A stretch of 64,000 nt of DNA from Oscillospiraceae bacterium (GCA_017439425.1 JAFSJE010000089.1:1-64000), one strand, 5' to 3'. Positions 1 through 9,220 are shown, counted from the stretch's first letter. The notes: generated by a model not told the origin, from the letters alone. Translations and numbers: made by a program.

Positions 1-41
1 CGCGATGGTTAAATGGTAGATTTTAAGAGGAGGTGCGTGAA

Positions 42-230
42 ATGGCAAAGTGTGAATTTTGCGGCAAGGACGTGGCGTTCGGCATTCAGGTCAGCCACTC
101 TCACAGGAGATCTAACAGAACCTGGAAGGCCAATGTCAAGCGTGTCAAGGCTGTTGTGAACGGCTCTCCCCGTCACGTTTACGTCTGCACAAGATGCCTC
201 CGCAGCGGAAAAGTGCAGCGCGCTGTCTGA
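42..230 (+). CDS. rpmB: 50S ribosomal protein L28
   Basis: Structural protein of the large ribosomal subunit, 62 residues, the usual size for bacterial L28. The N-terminus MAKCEFCGK and the later pair CTRC form the four-cysteine pattern of zinc-binding L28 proteins. ATG at 42 is chosen over the in-frame GTG at 33 because an AGGAGG box at 28-33 overlaps that GTG and sits 8 bases before the ATG. It is monocistronic as far as the window shows; its promoter lies left of the window edge. A strong hairpin terminator follows. Confidence 0.97.
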   Translation: MAKCEFCGKDVAFGIQVSHSHRRSNRTWKANVKRVKAVVNGSPRHVYVCTRCLRSGKVQRAV

Positions 231-248
231 TCTCGCCAAAAAGAATTA

Positions 249-280
249 TCCCTCATCCAAACCGGATGAGGGATTTTTTT
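249..280 (+). terminator. Intrinsic terminator of rpmB
   Basis: A perfect 10-bp stem (249-258 with 264-273) and 5-base loop are followed by seven T residues at 274-280. It lies 18 bases after the rpmB stop and just before the convergent gtrA-like gene. An A-rich left flank lets it also serve the - strand. Confidence 0.9.
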
Positions 281-737
281 ATTTATTTTCCTTCTTTTTG
301 AACACAAGAAGCTTCGCAAAGAAGTAGTTGACAAACGCGACGAGCACCGCCGCGGCGGCCTTTGTTATGCCGTGGTGAATTCCAAGGATTTCGGTGCCGA
401 CCCAGAGTATTCCCTCCTCCATAAAAAGTGAGAGAACTCTTCCGCCCGCAAAGCTGAGAAACTCAGGAAGCACCGTTTTTACGTCCCACGAAGCAGACGA
501 GAAAACGAACGCCTTGTTTACACAGAACGAAAACACCACCGTACCAAACCACGCGATAGGATTTACGACGAGATACGGAAGCACAAGGCTCAGCGGATAG
601 TAGATTATGAAATTTACCGCCGTTGTGAGGCAGCCGAAAAAGGCGTAGCTCAGAAACTGACGGTATTTATACGTCAGCGGCCTCAGCGGCTTCGGCACAA
701 GCTTTTCAAGATATGGGTAAATGCGGGGTTCATCCAT
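279..737 (-). CDS. GtrA-like membrane protein
   Basis: 152-residue polytopic protein with about four hydrophobic segments (roughly residues 27-45, 55-75, 95-112, 120-142) and a basic C-terminal tail. This is the size and pattern of the GtrA family (PF04138), small proteins thought to flip or help flip undecaprenyl-phosphate-linked sugars across the membrane. It starts one base after the stop of the GT2 gene, whose own neighbour is a GtrII-like glucosyltransferase. The three therefore form a Gtr-type glycosylation cassette. The family assignment is firm; flippase activity is inferred from family and context. Confidence 0.9.
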   Translation of the reverse strand: MDEPRIYPYLEKLVPKPLRPLTYKYRQFLSYAFFGCLTTAVNFIIYYPLSLVLPYLVVNPIAWFGTVVFSFCVNKAFVFSSASWDVKTVLPEFLSFAGGRVLSLFMEEGILWVGTEILGIHHGITKAAAAVLVAFVNYFFAKLLVFKKKENK

Positions 738-738
738 C

Positions 739-1656
739 TTATCTCTTCCTTCTCTCTTCGCTGATTATATATCTCGGTCTGCCCTTTATCTCATCGTATA
801 TCTTGGCGATATAGAAGCCTATTATGCCGAGCGACACCATGATGAGTCCGGCTGAGATAAGGATCAGCAGAATGACCGTTGTAAATCCCTCGAGCGCGTT
901 TCCGCCGACATAGCGCACGATGGTCTGCACACCGAGCACGAGTGCAAAGACAAGAAACGCCACGCCGAGCCACGTAACAAGCTGGAGAGGCGCCGCTGAG
1001 AACGAGGAAATATTCGTCAGCGCGTATTTTATGAGCGCCTTTGTCGACCACTTCGACTCTCCCGCCGTCCTCTCGCGCACGCAGTAGCTGACGGACGCAG
1101 TCTTAAAGCCGACCCAATGGCTCAGCGCGCGGAAGAATACGCTGCGCTCCGGCATTTTATTGAGCGTATCGACAACCTTTCTGTCGAGCAGCTTGAAGTC
1201 CGAGGCGTTTGCCATATCCATACCGGTAAGCCCGGAGATTATGCCGTAAAACGAATTCGCGGCGAAGCGGTGCAGTCCGGATTCCCTGCCTCTGTCCTCC
1301 TTGACGCCCTCGACAACCTCATAGCCGTCCTTCCAGAGGGCGTACATCTCACAGAGCTTCTCCGGCGGGTGCTGAAGGTCGCAGTCGATGACCGCAACGC
1401 AGTCTCCCCTCGCCCGTTCAAGTCCGGCGAACATCGCCGCCTCCTTGCCGAAGTTGCGGGAAAAATGCAGTCCTACAACGCCGCCGTCCTTCTCTGATGC
1501 GGCGCAGATTGCGCTCCATGTGCCGTCCTTCGAGCCGTCGTCCACAAAAACGAGCTCATATTCAATTCCGGCGCCGCCGAGTATGCTTCCAAGGGTTTCC
1601 GCGGTGACCGGTATCATCTTCTCCTCGTTATACGAGGGTATAACAACGCTTAGCAA
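739..1656 (-). CDS. GtrB-like family 2 glycosyltransferase
   Basis: 305 residues. The N-terminus (MLSVVIPSYNEE), the VFVDDGSKDGT segment and the DCDLQHPPE motif mark a GT-A fold family 2 enzyme of the DPM1/GtrB type. Two membrane helices at the C-terminus (about 235-260 and 270-295) fit the bactoprenol-phosphate glucosyltransferases. It probably loads a sugar from a nucleotide donor onto undecaprenyl phosphate. I choose TTG at 1656: GGGAGG ends 9 bases upstream, inside the last codons of the preceding gene, and the resulting start matches the family. The upstream in-frame TTG at 1674 lies at that box. Confidence 0.9.
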   Translation of the reverse strand: MLSVVIPSYNEEKMIPVTAETLGSILGGAGIEYELVFVDDGSKDGTWSAICAASEKDGGVVGLHFSRNFGKEAAMFAGLERARGDCVAVIDCDLQHPPEKLCEMYALWKDGYEVVEGVKEDRGRESGLHRFAANSFYGIISGLTGMDMANASDFKLLDRKVVDTLNKMPERSVFFRALSHWVGFKTASVSYCVRERTAGESKWSTKALIKYALTNISSFSAAPLQLVTWLGVAFLVFALVLGVQTIVRYVGGNALEGFTTVILLILISAGLIMVSLGIIGFYIAKIYDEIKGRPRYIISEERRKR

Positions 1657-1660
1657 GGCA

Positions 1661-3205
1661 TTACTCCTCCCCAAGTTTTACGGCGATAACGCCGCCGATA
1701 TTTCTTATCGAGCCCTCCGCGGGGTAGACCGGCATCTCGGCGTATTCCTCGCTCGAGAGTATCGCATCCCGCGCCTGCGCGTCTGCGTACTGCATCGAAA
1801 AGCCGTGGAAATACTGAAGATACGCCCAGTAAGAATACATATTCAGCGCGTAATCTCCGAAGAGGAAGCCCGTCATGTGAGGATCCGGCAGGTAATTCGG
1901 CTGTGAAAAGCGCCCGAAAAGCGCCACAGGCGTAGACTGCGTGTAGCCCTCGCACAGCTCGATTTTTGTTCTGAGAACGGTAAAGTACTCCGATGTATTC
2001 TTTTCCTGCAGATCGAGCAGAAGATACGCTCTGTTCGTTATGAGCACGCCCTCATAGCCTGAGGCGAGGCTCACGCAGAGGAGCGCCGCGCAGAGTACGA
2101 GGCTCACGGCGCGCTTGGCGGAGCAATCTATTCTGTCCGCAATGACCGCCGGCTGAATAAGCGGAAGCACGAAGGAGTACATCATTACAAAATGCACCTC
2201 TCCGCCGGTCATGACGTAAATAAGCGCGACAGAAAGAGGCAAAACGAGCACGGCCGCGATAATAAGGGCTAAAAGCCCCGCTTTTTTATAGATTTTGCGT
2301 GAAATCACGCACCACACCGCGTAGATTGCGAGCGAGGCAATGCTCAGCGCCGCGAGAATAATCAGCACGTTGTGGAAAATACCGTACGGATTTTTGTAGA
2401 AATCAAAAAAGCTCCGATAGGCGCCGAGCATCCTCTGCACAAGCTCGGCAGCTCCGACGTTCCCCATACCGCTTATGCCCTGATAGTCCGTGAGTGCGGT
2501 GCCGGTCACGAAGAGCGATACGCGCAGAACTATGAAGTAGCTTACCATCGCGCCCGCAAGCGCGGCAACGCTCTTAAGAGCGGCAAACAGCGCCTTTTTT
2601 GCGTCCTCACCCCATCTAAGCTCGCACATTCCGAGGATATGCCCGAGAACGCAGAGCGCTGCGGCGTAGCCGAAATACGTCTGATAGCACCCCATGCCGA
2701 GAGCGATCGAAATACCGCCCGCAACAAGGCTCTTAATATCTCCGCGCAGTATGAGCCACGCGCCGATCGAGGCGAGAGCAAGGCTCACAAGGTACTGGTA
2801 CGAGCAGAACATATAGCTGTAAGTCGAGGCGACGACCGGCCATGCGGCAAGCGTAAGCGAAGCCGTGAGCGCGGGGAGATAATTTTTTATTCCGAGCGCC
2901 TTTACTGTAAAGAGTATCGCGAGGGCAAGAAACAGAACTCCGAGAAGTCCGTTCAGCCATGGACTCGAAAAGCCCGCCGAGAGCTTGCTTATCGGGTAGA
3001 GCAGCCATCTTCCCGAGCTGAGCCCGAAGCTGAGATTGCTGAAAAGCCCGTCGATGTCATCGTGGTTTATAAGCTTGTTTGTGAACATATATAGATGCGT
3101 AAGGAGCGCCATAACCAGCGCGGAAGAGAAAACAACCGCGTCAAATCTGCTGATTTTCGCCTTTATCGCATCAAAAAGCTCGCCGGAAGCACTGTTTTTG
3201 CTCAC
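1661..3205 (-). CDS. GtrII-like glucosyltransferase, polytopic membrane protein
   Basis: 514 residues with about ten or more hydrophobic helices and a short hydrophilic C-terminal part (roughly 395-514). An early NHDDIDGLF segment after the first helix resembles the periplasmic acidic loop of the glucosyltransferase family PF14264 (GtrII, first described from Shigella serotype conversion). Such enzymes move a sugar from a lipid carrier to an extracytoplasmic acceptor, which cannot be named here. The GTG start overlaps the der stop by 4 bases (GTGA), and AGAAGGGTG upstream is the ribosome-binding site. It lies directly before gtrB-like and gtrA-like genes. Confidence 0.82.
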   Translation of the reverse strand: MSKNSASGELFDAIKAKISRFDAVVFSSALVMALLTHLYMFTNKLINHDDIDGLFSNLSFGLSSGRWLLYPISKLSAGFSSPWLNGLLGVLFLALAILFTVKALGIKNYLPALTASLTLAAWPVVASTYSYMFCSYQYLVSLALASIGAWLILRGDIKSLVAGGISIALGMGCYQTYFGYAAALCVLGHILGMCELRWGEDAKKALFAALKSVAALAGAMVSYFIVLRVSLFVTGTALTDYQGISGMGNVGAAELVQRMLGAYRSFFDFYKNPYGIFHNVLIILAALSIASLAIYAVWCVISRKIYKKAGLLALIIAAVLVLPLSVALIYVMTGGEVHFVMMYSFVLPLIQPAVIADRIDCSAKRAVSLVLCAALLCVSLASGYEGVLITNRAYLLLDLQEKNTSEYFTVLRTKIELCEGYTQSTPVALFGRFSQPNYLPDPHMTGFLFGDYALNMYSYWAYLQYFHGFSMQYADAQARDAILSSEEYAEMPVYPAEGSIRNIGGVIAVKLGEE

Positions 3206-4524
3206 GCTTCGTCACCCTTCTGGCGGATAGTTATTCTGATCGGCGTGCCCTCGAGCCCGAAGGTCGCGCGGATCTGATTTTCAAGGTAGCGCTGATAAGA
3301 GAAGTGGAACAGCTCCGCATCGTTGCAGAAGATGACGAAGTGCGGAGGCTTTACGCCGATCTGAGTCATGTAGTATATCTTGAGGCGCTTGCCCTTGTCC
3401 GTGGGCGGCTGAACACGCGCCTGCGCATCTGCAAGGACGTTGTTGAGCATTCCGGTGGTGATTCTCGTCGCGCTCTGCTCATTTACATAATTCACAAATT
3501 CAAAGATTCTGTCAACTCTCTGACCTGTCAGCGCGGAGACAAACACGATGGGCGCGTACTGCATAAAGCCGAGGTCGACGCGGATCTTCTCGCGCATCTT
3601 GTCCATCGTCTTATCGTCCTTTTCGACAAGATCCCATTTGTTCACAACAATAACGCTCGCCTTGCCGGCCTCGTGCGCCATGCCTGCGACCTTTGTATCC
3701 TGCTCGGTAACGCCGTCGCGCCCGTCGATCATTATGAGGCAGACGTCGCTGCGCTCGATAGCGTTCTGCGCGCGCAGGACGGAGTATTTCTCAATTTTAT
3801 CGTCAACGCGGCTCTTTTTTCGCATACCGGCGGTGTCGATAAGCAGATACTTGCCGTGCTCGTTCTCAAACGGCGTGTCCACCGCATCGCGCGTAGTTCC
3901 GGCAACATCTGAAACTATAACGCGCTCCTCGCCGAGGATGCGGTTAATGATACTCGATTTTCCGACGTTCGGCTTGCCGATTACTGCGATGGAGATGGTG
4001 CCCTCATCCGGGGTGATCTCGGTCTCCGGCGGAAAATACTTCATGCACTCGTCGAGAAGGTCGCCGGTGCCGTGACCGTGTACCGCAGATACGGCAATGG
4101 GGTCGCCGAGACCGAGAGCGTAGAACTCGTAGATCTCCGGGTCGACGGTGCCGATGGAGTCCATTTTGTTCACCGCCAACACTACAGGCTTCCCGCTCCG
4201 CAGAAGCATCGCCGCCACGTCCTTATCTGACGCCGTCACGCCGGTGGTGATATCCCCGACGAAAACTATGACGTCGGCAGTCTCGACCGCCATCATCGCC
4301 TGAGAGCGCATAAACGCTAATATTTCGTTGTCGGTGTTTGGCTCGATGCCGCCGGTGTCTACTATATCGAAGGTTCTGCCCGCCCACTCGCACTCGGCAT
4401 AGAGCCTGTCCCGGGTGACGCCGGGGGTGTCCTCAACGATGCTGAGCCTCTTTCCGGCAAGGCGGTTAAAAAGCAGACTTTTGCCGACGTTCGGTCTGCC
4501 TACTATTGCAACAAGGGGTTTCAT
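3202..4524 (-). CDS. der: Ribosome biogenesis GTPase Der (EngA)
   Basis: 440 residues, the normal length. Two tandem GTPase domains are visible: P-loops GRPNVGKS at 9-16 and GKPNVGKS at 183-190, each with a later NKxD motif (NKMD at 119-122 and an NKWD). A C-terminal KH-like domain covers roughly the last 90 residues. Der acts in 50S subunit assembly. GGAGGG precedes the ATG. It follows the DUF512 gene by 29 bases and overlaps the GtrII-like gene, so the glycosylation cassette is probably co-transcribed with it. Confidence 0.98.
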   Translation of the reverse strand: MKPLVAIVGRPNVGKSLLFNRLAGKRLSIVEDTPGVTRDRLYAECEWAGRTFDIVDTGGIEPNTDNEILAFMRSQAMMAVETADVIVFVGDITTGVTASDKDVAAMLLRSGKPVVLAVNKMDSIGTVDPEIYEFYALGLGDPIAVSAVHGHGTGDLLDECMKYFPPETEITPDEGTISIAVIGKPNVGKSSIINRILGEERVIVSDVAGTTRDAVDTPFENEHGKYLLIDTAGMRKKSRVDDKIEKYSVLRAQNAIERSDVCLIMIDGRDGVTEQDTKVAGMAHEAGKASVIVVNKWDLVEKDDKTMDKMREKIRVDLGFMQYAPIVFVSALTGQRVDRIFEFVNYVNEQSATRITTGMLNNVLADAQARVQPPTDKGKRLKIYYMTQIGVKPPHFVIFCNDAELFHFSYQRYLENQIRATFGLEGTPIRITIRQKGDEA

Positions 4525-4553
4525 TTGTTTCCCTCCACTTAATCCATCATAGC

Positions 4554-5855
4554 TTATTCCATCATAGCGCTGAGAACTGCGTCGCCGGAGCCCGCGAGCG
4601 GAACAATCGGCACACCGAGCGCCTCCGAAGCCTCTGAGAGCGTTATATCATCGAGGAATATCTCCTCGCCATCCTTCAGCATACGATTAGTTATGTAAAC
4701 TCTTTCGCCCAGCTCTTTGCCCTTGAGCTGATTTATGAGGTCGCGCCCCGTAATCAGCCCGGCAACGTCGATGCTGTGACCGAAAAAGTCGTTTTTGATT
4801 TCATAGACGCGGCCGTTTATCTCCGGCCACTTTGTCTGCGCGATTCTCAAAAGCTCGCGCAGCATAAAGCTCGAGGCGCAGCCCGTTGCCATAGAAAACG
4901 GCGTACACTTGGGCTTGTCCTCACAGTAGTCCACCGCCTCCTGAAACTCGGTCATCATGAGGCGAATAAGCCCGACGCCGTTTTCAAGCTGCGGATAGCC
5001 CTCATAGAAGTCCTCCTCCGGCATCTCGCGCCCTGCCTTGAGGTAGAACTCATCCGATGGATAGAATATCCTCGATCCGCACTTTTCTATACACTCGTCG
5101 CCGAATTTTTCGACAAGCGCGAGCGTTTCTGCGGCGTGCTCGGGCGTAAATGGCTTCAAGGGATACAGCCCCTCGCGGAATTTTGTCAGTCCCACCGGAA
5201 TTACCGAGCAGGAATTGACGCTCGGATAGAGCGCGCCGAGCTCGCGCATCGTATAAAGAAGCTCGTCGCCGTCGTTGATCTCCGGGCAGCAGACGATCTG
5301 GCAGTTCATTTCGATATTGTTCTCCGCGAGCCTGCGGACGATATCGACGCCCTTTCCGGCGTTTTTGTTGCCGAGCATCATGCAGCGCAGATTCTTGTTC
5401 ATCGTGTGAATTGATACGTTTATCGGGCTGATTTTGAGGTCGATTATGCGCTGTATTTCGCGCTCGCCCATATTTGTGAGCGTGATGTACGACCCGGTGA
5501 GGAAGCTCAGGCGCACGTCGTCGTCCTTGAAATAGAGCGTATCGCGCATTCCCTCCGGGAGCTGATCTACAAAGCAGAAAATGCAGTTATTGGCGCAGCT
5601 CCTCGCCTTGTCCATGAGGTATTCCTCAAAGTCGAGTCCGGCGTCCTGTCCGAAGTCCTTTCTGACCTCGAAATCCTCGCTCGTGCCGTCCGGATGCTCA
5701 ACGGTAAAAATCGCGTCGTCCTCGTAGCCGTAGTACATATAGTCGAGGATGTCGTGGATCTCCCTGCCGCCGATGGCGATAAGTCTGTCGCCCGCGCGGA
5801 TTCCCGCGAGATACGCGGGCGCATGGGGCCTTACCGCGCTTATTCTGTTTTTCAA
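4554..5855 (-). CDS. DUF512 radical SAM protein with N-terminal PDZ domain
   Basis: 433 residues. Residues about 1-70 form a PDZ-like domain (PHAPAYLAGIRAGDRLIAIG). Next comes the radical-SAM cysteine motif CANNCIFC (CX3CX2C) near residues 87-94, then the DUF512 region. This matches the TIGR03279-type putative radical SAM proteins, widespread in Clostridia next to der, whose substrate is unknown. Translation seems to start at TTG: AAAGGGGG lies 8 bases before it and no ATG is suitably placed. Upstream lies the rpmF terminator; I see no convincing promoter. Confidence 0.9.
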   Translation of the reverse strand: MKNRISAVRPHAPAYLAGIRAGDRLIAIGGREIHDILDYMYYGYEDDAIFTVEHPDGTSEDFEVRKDFGQDAGLDFEEYLMDKARSCANNCIFCFVDQLPEGMRDTLYFKDDDVRLSFLTGSYITLTNMGEREIQRIIDLKISPINVSIHTMNKNLRCMMLGNKNAGKGVDIVRRLAENNIEMNCQIVCCPEINDGDELLYTMRELGALYPSVNSCSVIPVGLTKFREGLYPLKPFTPEHAAETLALVEKFGDECIEKCGSRIFYPSDEFYLKAGREMPEEDFYEGYPQLENGVGLIRLMMTEFQEAVDYCEDKPKCTPFSMATGCASSFMLRELLRIAQTKWPEINGRVYEIKNDFFGHSIDVAGLITGRDLINQLKGKELGERVYITNRMLKDGEEIFLDDITLSEASEALGVPIVPLAGSGDAVLSAMME

Positions 5856-5878
5856 CGGTAAATCCCCCTTTCTAAGGC

Positions 5879-5905
5879 AAAACGGCGGGTAAACAATACC
5901 CGCCG
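5879..5905 (-). terminator. Intrinsic terminator of yceD-rpmF
   Basis: A 9-bp stem (5883-5891 with 5897-5905) and AACAA loop; on the - strand it is followed by only four T residues. It lies between the rpmF stop and the DUF512 gene. The short T tract suggests incomplete termination, which could supply read-through into DUF512-der. Confidence 0.65.
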
Positions 5906-5929
5906 CTCGATATCCTTCTGTGCTTTTCT

Positions 5930-6115
5930 TTACTTCGCTTCTACAGCAACGACTTCACGGCCGTTGTAGCTGCCGCAGGCTCTGCAAGCTCTGTGGGGCA
6001 GGTTAAGCTCTCCGCACTTGGGGCAGGGAACAAGACCGGGAACCTTAAGCTTCCAGTTGCCGCCGCGTCTCTTGTCTCTCCTTGCCTTGGATACTTTCCC
6101 CTTCGGTACTGCCAT
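5930..6115 (-). CDS. rpmF: 50S ribosomal protein L32
   Basis: 61 residues starting [14 protein letters not shown], with a CPKC...CRAC zinc-binding set in the C-terminal half, so the zinc form of L32. ATG at 6115 is preceded by an AGGAGG-type site; longer in-frame versions would run into the yceD stop region and lack family similarity. It follows yceD by 20 bases, the conserved pairing seen in many bacteria. Confidence 0.97.
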   Translation of the reverse strand: MAVPKGKVSKARRDKRRGGNWKLKVPGLVPCPKCGELNLPHRACRACGSYNGREVVAVEAK

Positions 6116-6135
6116 GATGACACCTCCTGATAAAT

Positions 6136-6630
6136 TTAGTTCTCCAGGAGCTGTGCTAACGCAGCCAACCTGGGGTCCTGGTCTTCCCCGCAATCGCAGG
6201 GGCCTTCGTTTAAGTTTTTGCCGCACTTGGGACATAGGCCCTTGCAATCCTCATCGCAGAGGAACCGCGTGGGCATATTCAGCACAAGCGCGTCACGGGC
6301 GACTTCGCCGATATCGACATTTTCGCCCTCTATGAGGTAATAATCTTCAGAATCCTCGTCCTGAAGCTCCTCAGCGAGATACGCTGTAAAAGGAATGGAA
6401 ACGCTTTTTTCAAGCGCCTTGAGGCATCGGGCGCAAACGCAGCTGAAGCTCGCCTTGACCGATCCGACGGCGCTGAGCGCACCGGCGTGGTTTTCGACGC
6501 TTCCCTCGCAGATAACGGGAGAGGTAAATTCAGTCACCGTATCGAAGTCGAACTCACTGTCGTCCACCTCAAAGCGGAACGGCAGACGAGAACCATCGCT
6601 ATCAATTATACTGCGAAGATCAAGCTTCAT
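6136..6630 (-). CDS. YceD/DUF177 family protein (23S rRNA accumulation)
   Basis: 164 residues. The central [12 protein letters not shown] segment and the C-terminal cysteine cluster ([16 protein letters not shown]) are typical of DUF177, whose E. coli member YceD is needed for normal 23S rRNA accumulation. It is first in a two-gene operon with rpmF and is driven by a fully consensus sigma-A promoter. The C-terminus is acidic. The family call is firm; the molecular role of the family is only partly known. Confidence 0.92.
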   Translation of the reverse strand: MKLDLRSIIDSDGSRLPFRFEVDDSEFDFDTVTEFTSPVICEGSVENHAGALSAVGSVKASFSCVCARCLKALEKSVSIPFTAYLAEELQDEDSEDYYLIEGENVDIGEVARDALVLNMPTRFLCDEDCKGLCPKCGKNLNEGPCDCGEDQDPRLAALAQLLEN

Positions 6631-6661
6631 AGCACTTTTCCTTCCATAGTTGCGCTAAAGT

Positions 6662-6690
6662 ATTATAAGTGAAGCAGTGAAAATTGTCAA
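6662..6690 (-). promoter_or_regulatory. Consensus sigma-A promoter of yceD-rpmF
   Basis: TTGACA (6690-6685), a 17-bp spacer and TATAAT (6667-6662) match the consensus at all 12 positions. It ends 31 bases before the yceD ATG, leaving a short leader with GGAAGGA as ribosome-binding site. Confidence 0.9.
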
Positions 6691-6711
6691 GCGATTTTTT
6701 ATATTTCTTTA

Positions 6712-7374
6712 TTATCTGAACACCTTTTTGTCCTTATCGTACAGCATTTTTCTCCTCACGCGGACAAAATCGGGTTTCAGCTCGGGCATATAGGTATCTA
6801 TCGCGTTGAGAAAGGTGTTAGGGGAGAGTGCCGGAGTCTGTGCGGAGAGGAGCGCATCGACGATTATCCCGCCATCTTCCTCAGTAAAGGCCGCCTCGGC
6901 GATCATCGGCGCAATGTCCTCAGATTTCATCTTGCCCTTTGAAAACTTCTCAACCACAAGCTCAGGGCGTGTGTAAAGCTCGCGGAGCTTGTCCGCCGCG
7001 CCCTCAGGGACGCCGTTATCGTAGATGAGCCTTATTGAGACGCGCAGAAACGCCATATCTCTCAGCTTGCGCTCCTCCTCATACGCCTCGAGGACGGTTA
7101 TTCCCTCGGGTGAGAAACGCGTTATAAGCTCCGGAAGCTCCTCGAGAGCCGCGCCGCCGGTGAGCTTGAAGTCGAGGATTTCATAGTCTGACTCCATACC
7201 GACAGAAAGCGGCAGGGCGAACGCCATGTACGGGTGGGGGTTAAAGCCCTCGGTGTGCTTTATCTGAACGCCCGCTCTGATGAAAACGCGCTGCATCGTT
7301 CGCATAAGGTCGAGGTGAGAGATGTACTTTGCTCTCCCCTCTTTTCTGAAAATGATCCTACTCATCGCAGTCAC
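6712..7374 (-). CDS. TIGR03936 family radical-SAM-associated protein (DUF2344)
   Basis: 220 residues. The start (IIFRKEGRAKYISHLDLMRTMQRVFIRAG) is typical of DUF2344, a family of unknown function always found beside, or fused to, the TIGR03960 radical SAM protein. Here its gene overlaps the end of the TIGR03960 gene by 17 bases, so the two are translationally coupled and probably act together. I see no catalytic motif. No strong terminator hairpin follows; the yceD promoter lies just beyond. Confidence 0.92.
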   Translation of the reverse strand: MTAMSRIIFRKEGRAKYISHLDLMRTMQRVFIRAGVQIKHTEGFNPHPYMAFALPLSVGMESDYEILDFKLTGGAALEELPELITRFSPEGITVLEAYEEERKLRDMAFLRVSIRLIYDNGVPEGAADKLRELYTRPELVVEKFSKGKMKSEDIAPMIAEAAFTEEDGGIIVDALLSAQTPALSPNTFLNAIDTYMPELKPDFVRVRRKMLYDKDKKVFR

Positions 7375-9181
7375 GCTCCTTTAAGAGGCAGTTAGCGCCG
7401 CAGCCGGTGCATTTTACGCGGCAGTCCGGCGTGATAACGCCCTTATACGCCTGCTCGCGCTCTCTTGCGAGGTACTTCTTATTTACACCCAGGTCAATCA
7501 TATCCCACGGCAGCACCTCGTCCGACTTTCTGTTGCGGAAGGCGTAGAAATCCGGGCTCAGTCCGAACTTCTCCATCGCCTCAAGCCAGCGCTCGAGCGA
7601 GAAATATTCGCTCCACGCCTCGAGCCGCCCTCCGCTGCGCCAGACCTCCTCGATAACAGGGCCAAGCCTTCTGTCGCCGCGGGATAGTACCGCCTCGATG
7701 AGTGATATTTCGGTGTTGTGCCAGTTGTAAGTCACGCTTCTGACCTTTTTGAGAGCTTCTTTCAGTATTCCCACGCGGTGCTGATACGTCTCAGAGTCGA
7801 TCTGCGGCTCCCACTGGAACGGCGTGTGTGGCTTCGGCACGAAAAGCGAGGTGGAGACGGTGATTTTCAGTCCCCGTGCGCGATTGCGGGTATTCTCATA
7901 CCAGCACTCCTGCACCTTGTGGGCAAGGTCGGCTATCGCAAGCACATCCTCGTCGGTTTCAGTCGGAAGTCCGAGCATGAAGTAGAGCTTCAGTGTCGAC
8001 CAGCCGCCGGCAAAGGCTATGGCGCACGAGTGGAGGAGATCCTCTTCTCTGACATTCTTGTTTATTACATCCCTGAGGCGCTGACTGCCCGCCTCGGGCG
8101 CGAAGGTAAGTCCGGTCTTGCGTACCTTCTGAACTCTCTCCATGAGATCCATAGAGAAGTTATCCGCTCTGAGCGACGGCAGTGAGAGGCTTATCATCCT
8201 CGGCTCGCAGAAGTCAAGAAGTCCGTCCGCAAGCTCGCCGAGCCCCTTGAAATCCGAGGTTGAGAGCGACGAGAGCGTTATTTCCTCGTAGCCCGAGTCG
8301 ATGAGGCTCTCTTTAGCGATCTCAAGGAGCTTGTCTGCGCTCCTGCGGCGCACAGGGCGATAGGCATAGCCCGCCTGACAGAAGCGGCAGCCGCGGATGC
8401 AGCCGCGCATGACCTCCAGCACCACGCGGTCGTGGATTATTTCGGTGCTCGGCACGATGGTCTTTGCGGGGTAATACGCCTCGTCGAGGTTTTCGATAAC
8501 GCGCTTGCGCACCTTTTTTCCCTCGATGGCGGCCACTGTGCCGTCCTCGTTGTATGTCACGTTATAGAGCGAGGGAACGTAGACGCCCTCGATTTTCGCC
8601 GCCTCGGTGAGATACTGAGCCTTAGTCCAGCCCTCGCGCTTGGCCTTGCGCAAAAGCTCCACCACCTCGCAGTCGAGCTCCTCGCCCTCGCCGATAAGGA
8701 AAAGGTCGATGTAATCCGTCATCGGCTCGGCGTTTATGCAGCTTGTGCCGCCCGCCATGACTATCGGCGTGAGCGATGTTCGCTCGGAGGAATGTATGGG
8801 CAGGCCGGCGAGGTCTAATAGGTCAAGGACGGAGGTGTAGGCCATCTCGTAGCCGAGCGAAAACGCCACAACGTCGAAGTCCCTGACAGGGTCGCCGGAT
8901 TCGAGCGCATAGAGCGGAATACCCGCCTTTCGCATCTCGTCCTCCATATCGCCCCAGGGCGCGAAAACGCGCTCGCACCAAACTCCCGGCATGGCGTTCA
9001 GCGCACCGTAGAGTATGCGCACGCCGAGGTTTGACATTCCGATCTCATAGGTATCCGGAAAGCAGAAGGCAAATCGGAAATCGACCTCGGATTTTTCCTT
9101 TATTATCTCGTTATATTCGCCGCCGGTGTAGCGCGACGGCTTTTGCACCCTTTGCAGGATGCGCTCAAGCTTCTCGTTCAA
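7358..9181 (-). CDS. TIGR03960 family B12-binding-domain/radical SAM protein
   Basis: 607 residues. The N-terminal third resembles a cobalamin-binding-like domain, followed by the radical SAM motif CIRGCRFC (CX3CX2C) near residue 260 and a long C-terminal region ending in a cysteine-rich tail (CRVKCTGCGANC). Family substrate unknown. The start is TTG at 9181, with GAGGAG about 8 bases upstream. It belongs to the set SpoIVFA-like, M50 protease, TIGR03960, TIGR03936, a conserved order in Clostridia that is usually followed by ribonuclease G and L21; here yceD-rpmF follows instead. Confidence 0.93.
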   Translation of the reverse strand: MNEKLERILQRVQKPSRYTGGEYNEIIKEKSEVDFRFAFCFPDTYEIGMSNLGVRILYGALNAMPGVWCERVFAPWGDMEDEMRKAGIPLYALESGDPVRDFDVVAFSLGYEMAYTSVLDLLDLAGLPIHSSERTSLTPIVMAGGTSCINAEPMTDYIDLFLIGEGEELDCEVVELLRKAKREGWTKAQYLTEAAKIEGVYVPSLYNVTYNEDGTVAAIEGKKVRKRVIENLDEAYYPAKTIVPSTEIIHDRVVLEVMRGCIRGCRFCQAGYAYRPVRRRSADKLLEIAKESLIDSGYEEITLSSLSTSDFKGLGELADGLLDFCEPRMISLSLPSLRADNFSMDLMERVQKVRKTGLTFAPEAGSQRLRDVINKNVREEDLLHSCAIAFAGGWSTLKLYFMLGLPTETDEDVLAIADLAHKVQECWYENTRNRARGLKITVSTSLFVPKPHTPFQWEPQIDSETYQHRVGILKEALKKVRSVTYNWHNTEISLIEAVLSRGDRRLGPVIEEVWRSGGRLEAWSEYFSLERWLEAMEKFGLSPDFYAFRNRKSDEVLPWDMIDLGVNKKYLAREREQAYKGVITPDCRVKCTGCGANCLLKERDCDE

Positions 9182-9220
9182 TGCAAAGCTCCTCTTTATG
9201 TGTAATAGATTTATTTTACA

